Below, piece by piece: positions 6,036 to 8,391 of a stretch of 8,391 bases of DNA. The notes under the pieces were generated by a model, which was given only the letters and a program-made list of their open reading frames with translations, made no database searches and had not been told where the DNA came from. How positions within the stretch are numbered: the first letter of the stretch is position 1; each line of letters opens with the position of its first letter. The stretch is from Deltaproteobacteria bacterium (lineage in GTDB: Bacteria; Desulfobacterota; GWC2-55-46; DRQE01): NCBI GenBank assembly GCA_030631875.1, contig DAOVKH010000067.1, forward strand, positions 1-8,391. The letters are read 5' to 3'. The translations under genes were made by a program, and so were the position numbers.

Positions 6036-6983
6036 ATGAAGATAAAAGATATATTTAATGCCGCCATAAAGCGTGGCATAGAGCTTGACCCAAGGGGCGA
6101 AGAAGAGGTTAGCGCCGTACTCTTAGACGAAAAGAAGGCCTATGGTGATTTGAAGGATAAGGCGGGCTACGACGAAGAGCGGCTCACGAACCCTTACGCC
6201 GATAGTCGCATACTTTACGGCGACGCTGACCGAGAGGTTAAGCGTATGCTCGTAGGCATTGATATGGAGGTCGGCGAGGTGCTTCTTGCCGACAGATTAT
6301 CCGACAAGGGTAAGAAGATTGACCTTATAATGGCGCACCATCCGGAAGGGCGTGCCATGGCGTCTTTGTATGACGTAATGGGGATGCAGTCTGCCATACT
6401 TGCCAAGTACGGGCTTCCCATGCATATAGGCGAGAGCCTCATGGACGAGCGCATAAAAGAGGTCGAGCGCAGGCTCTTGCCCGTAAACCACACGCGTGCG
6501 GTTGATGCGGCAAAGCTCCTCGATATCCCTATAATGTGCGTCCATACGCCGACGGACAATGCCGTTGCGACACATCTGCAGAATATATTCGATTCTGAAT
6601 CTCCGCGTCTCGTCTCGGATGTATTGAAGTTGATAAAAGATATGCCCGAGTATAAGGTTGCAATGGACGAGACGGTCGGGCCGAGGGTCGTAGTCGGTAC
6701 GGAGGGTAGGCGTGCCGGTAAGATATTTGTGGATATGACCGGCGGCACGGGTGGATCCAAGAAGGTTTACGAGGGGCTATCGACGGCAGGCATCTCTACT
6801 ATAGTTGGCATGCACATAGGTGAAGACCACCGTAAAGAGGCCGCCAAGCACCACGTAAATGTCATAATCGCAGGCCATATATCAAGCGACAATATGGGCA
6901 TAAACCTGCTCTTCGACGACATACTCGACGATAGCGTTGAGGTCGTAGAGGCCTCAGGATTTAGAAGAATATCGAGGAAGTAG
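6036..6983 (+). CDS. NIF3/DUF34-like metal-binding protein
   Basis: This looks like a member of the NIF3 (DUF34, YbgI) family, dinuclear-metal proteins of uncertain function that have been linked to GTP cyclohydrolase-like or metal-handling roles. I choose ATG at 6036 (315 residues), since GAGGAG at 6021-6026 is nine bases upstream; a TTG at 6027 in frame is less likely. Metal-ligand candidates: H101 and H102 in AHHPEGR, D174 in VHTPTDNA, and H281 plus D285 in AGHISSDNMG. In the best-known members the last position is Glu (GHxxxE), so D285 is a conservative change. The C-terminal part has the family glycine motif MTGGTGGSKKVYEGL (234-248). About 70 residues precede the first core strand (MLVGIDMEVGEV), more than in YbgI. 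It starts 29 bases after yqeY and is probably co-transcribed with it. Family assignment is good; function is open. Confidence 0.82.
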   Translation: MKIKDIFNAAIKRGIELDPRGEEEVSAVLLDEKKAYGDLKDKAGYDEERLTNPYADSRILYGDADREVKRMLVGIDMEVGEVLLADRLSDKGKKIDLIMAHHPEGRAMASLYDVMGMQSAILAKYGLPMHIGESLMDERIKEVERRLLPVNHTRAVDAAKLLDIPIMCVHTPTDNAVATHLQNIFDSESPRLVSDVLKLIKDMPEYKVAMDETVGPRVVVGTEGRRAGKIFVDMTGGTGGSKKVYEGLSTAGISTIVGMHIGEDHRKEAAKHHVNVIIAGHISSDNMGINLLFDDILDDSVEVVEASGFRRISRK

Positions 6984-6993
6984 ACTACTTGAT

Positions 6994-7031
6994 GGTAAAT
7001 TCGATGCCCCTAAAGGGGCATCGAATTTACC
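6994..7031. repeat. Perfect 17-bp inverted repeat between the NIF3-like gene and mutS2
   Basis: GGTAAATTCGATGCCCC (6994-7010) and GGGGCATCGAATTTACC (7015-7031) are exact reverse complements, separated by the loop TAAA. An outer pair, ACTACT (6984-6989) and AGTAGT (7043-7048), could lengthen the structure across an asymmetric internal loop. No T-run follows the stem on either strand, so it is not a standard intrinsic terminator. It begins ten bases after the NIF3-like stop and ends 50 bases before the mutS2 start. It could be a Rho-assisted or structure-only terminator, an mRNA-stabilising hairpin, or one copy of a dispersed palindromic element. Confidence 0.9.
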
Positions 7032-7081
7032 TAAAGAGTCGCAGTAGTTACTTTACAAAACCTACCAATATACTATGTATC

Positions 7082-8391
7082 GTGGATAATATTACCTTAA
7101 CAGCACTTGAGTTTCCGAAGATCCTTGCACGCCTTGAGCGATTTACCTCTACGGCTCTTGGGCGAAGCCTTGCAGGTACTCTCACGCCCTCTACCGATAT
7201 CACATTTATAGAAGACTCTTATAAGGAATTGCGAGAGTTAGAAGCACTTCTTATGGCTGACCTTCGTCTGGAGCTGGCCGGCCTTGTAGATATTCAAGGC
7301 TTCATGGCGAGGCTTCGTCCCGCGGGGAGTTTTCTGCCGAGAGAAGACCTTCTGGCTCTTAGAGAAACCCTGAAGGTATTTAAGGTTCTGCAGGGGCTTC
7401 TCTCATCCGATGATTTTTCACTTAAGTTCCCTATCACTGCAAAAAAGATAAAGTCTATTTCCGACAGTACTAACCTCTGCGATGAATTATCTAGGGTATT
7501 CGATAACGCCGGCTTTATAAAGGACGACGCGTCCTATGAGCTGATGGATATAAGGCGTTCCCTGAATGACGGACGCAGTGCTTGTAGGAAGCTCGTTGAA
7601 AACATCGCACGCACTAAGCTCGATGCCTTAAGCAGTGGTGATCGTCAGGCGGACGACGACGGCGATGAGGGGCTATTCACCATACGAGACGATCGTTTTG
7701 TATTATCGGTCAAGGTCGGGCGTCACCAAGATTTTCCGGGCGTGCTTCACGGGCGTTCACGCACAGGCAACACCTACTTCATCGAACCCATCAAGGCCGT
7801 TGAAATTAACAACCGCATAGCGATGCTTAAGCGTGAAGAGGCGGCTGAGGAGATAGAGATACTTAAGGCCTTGAGTCGAAGCTTCGTTGAGTGCGGCGAC
7901 ATACTTGTCTTAGATACGGATGTAGTCGCTAAGCTCGATCTCCTTCAGGCAAAGGTACTCTTCGGTAAAGAACTGTCGGCCTCGACCGCTCTCTCTATAA
8001 ATATAGACGGCGCGGTTAAGCTAAAGTCCGCCCGCCATCCTCTGCTCTTATTTAAGGAGGCAGACGGCGCGGGTAAGGCGGACGCTTCCGCCGTAACCCC
8101 TATTGATATAACCGTAGAAGAAGACACGCGAGTGCTCGTCTTATCGGGCGCAAATGCGGGAGGTAAGACCGTTGCCTTAAAGACACTTGGCCTCTTAACG
8201 CTCATGGTGCAGTCGGCTCTACCCGTACCTGTCGGCAATAATAGCGAGTTTATTTTATTCAAAGAAATCTTCGCCGATATCGGTGACAGGCAAAATATCG
8301 CAGAAGACCTCTCTACATTCTCGGCACACCTTAAGCGCATGGGCGATATACTTGGCGTTGTCTCAAAAGAATCCTCGGCACTTGTATTGAT
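7082..8391 (+). CDS. mutS2: Endonuclease MutS2 (partial, 3' end outside the window)
   Basis: MutS2 is a MutS-like ATPase that lacks the mismatch-recognition domain; in different bacteria it suppresses recombination or rescues collided ribosomes, using a C-terminal Smr domain not visible here. The frame is open from GTG at 7082 to the edge: 436 complete codons. The start VDNITLTALEFPKILARLE matches the usual MutS2 N-terminus. The core shows IRDDRFVLSVK (201-211), a glycine-rich GVLHGRSRTGNTYFIEP ending with FIEP at 233-236, and RHPLLL before the ATPase domain. Walker A is GANAGGKT (356-363), and DIGDRQNIAEDLSTFSAHL (399-417) is the signature loop. The Walker B region, helix-turn-helix and Smr domain lie beyond the window. 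No ribosome site is obvious before the GTG; the ATG at 7075 is in another frame and stops after four codons. The frame stays open upstream, without a better start codon in the 40 bases examined. Confidence 0.93.
   Translation, partial: MDNITLTALEFPKILARLERFTSTALGRSLAGTLTPSTDITFIEDSYKELRELEALLMADLRLELAGLVDIQGFMARLRPAGSFLPREDLLALRETLKVFKVLQGLLSSDDFSLKFPITAKKIKSISDSTNLCDELSRVFDNAGFIKDDASYELMDIRRSLNDGRSACRKLVENIARTKLDALSSGDRQADDDGDEGLFTIRDDRFVLSVKVGRHQDFPGVLHGRSRTGNTYFIEPIKAVEINNRIAMLKREEAAEEIEILKALSRSFVECGDILVLDTDVVAKLDLLQAKVLFGKELSASTALSINIDGAVKLKSARHPLLLFKEADGAGKADASAVTPIDITVEEDTRVLVLSGANAGGKTVALKTLGLLTLMVQSALPVPVGNNSEFILFKEIFADIGDRQNIAEDLSTFSAHLKRMGDILGVVSKESSALVL

Noticed and set aside
6215..6760. 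Long reverse-strand open frame (181 codons) inside the NIF3-like gene.
   Set aside because: It lies wholly opposite a well-supported gene, is rich in Ser, Thr, Ile and Arg as expected from an antisense shadow, and shows no recognisable domain.
7635..7820. Forward open frame of 61 codons at 7635-7820.
   Set aside because: It is a different frame inside mutS2, whose own frame is continuous and matches conserved MutS2 motifs there.
7945..8340. Reverse-strand open frame (131 codons) opposite mutS2.
   Set aside because: It is a shadow of the conserved MutS2 ATPase region, which is clearly coding on the + strand.

Overview
The window reads as chromosomal core sequence from an anaerobic bacterium of the broad delta-proteobacterial kind (Myxococcota, Desulfobacterota, Geobacter relatives or a nearby uncultured phylum). 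This is an inference from three things: an mglB-mglA polarity GTPase pair that closely resembles the Myxococcus proteins, a four-subunit ferredoxin-dependent pyruvate oxidoreductase, and yqeY in the same neighbourhood as mutS2. Isoleucine is coded mainly by ATA; in recR I count 14 ATA, 4 ATT and no ATC among 18 isoleucine codons. All eleven genes lie on the + strand, are tightly packed and look intact, apart from the last one, which the window edge cuts.

Layout. Bases 36-1015 hold ybaB (nucleoid-associated protein) and recR (recombination mediator), the usual pair downstream of dnaX. A 146-base gap follows, with a bulged hairpin and an AT-rich direct repeat. Bases 1162-4225 hold porC-porD-porA-porB, tightly coupled, encoding the gamma, delta, alpha and beta subunits of a pyruvate (or other 2-oxoacid):ferredoxin oxidoreductase. 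Bases 4308-5420 hold mglB (roadblock/LC7 GTPase-activating partner) and mglA (Ras-like GTPase). A clear intrinsic terminator at 5501-5525 closes this block.

Bases 5560-6983 hold yqeY and a NIF3/DUF34-type metalloprotein. After it comes a perfect 17-bp inverted repeat without a T-tract (6994-7031). An open reading frame that begins with GTG at 7082 then runs off the right edge. It is mutS2, with the clamp/core region, Walker A and the start of the ATPase domain visible.

How the genes work together. The por genes form one oxidoreductase complex that links carbon flow to reduced ferredoxin. MglA and MglB form a GTPase switch for cell polarity or motility. YbaB, RecR and MutS2 are DNA-maintenance proteins that do not form one pathway. 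I found no mobile element, CRISPR array, tRNA or rRNA, and no convincing undescribed system. The most unusual items are the long perfect hairpin ahead of mutS2, the divergent NIF3-like protein, and the possible conserved linkage of recR, por and mglBA.
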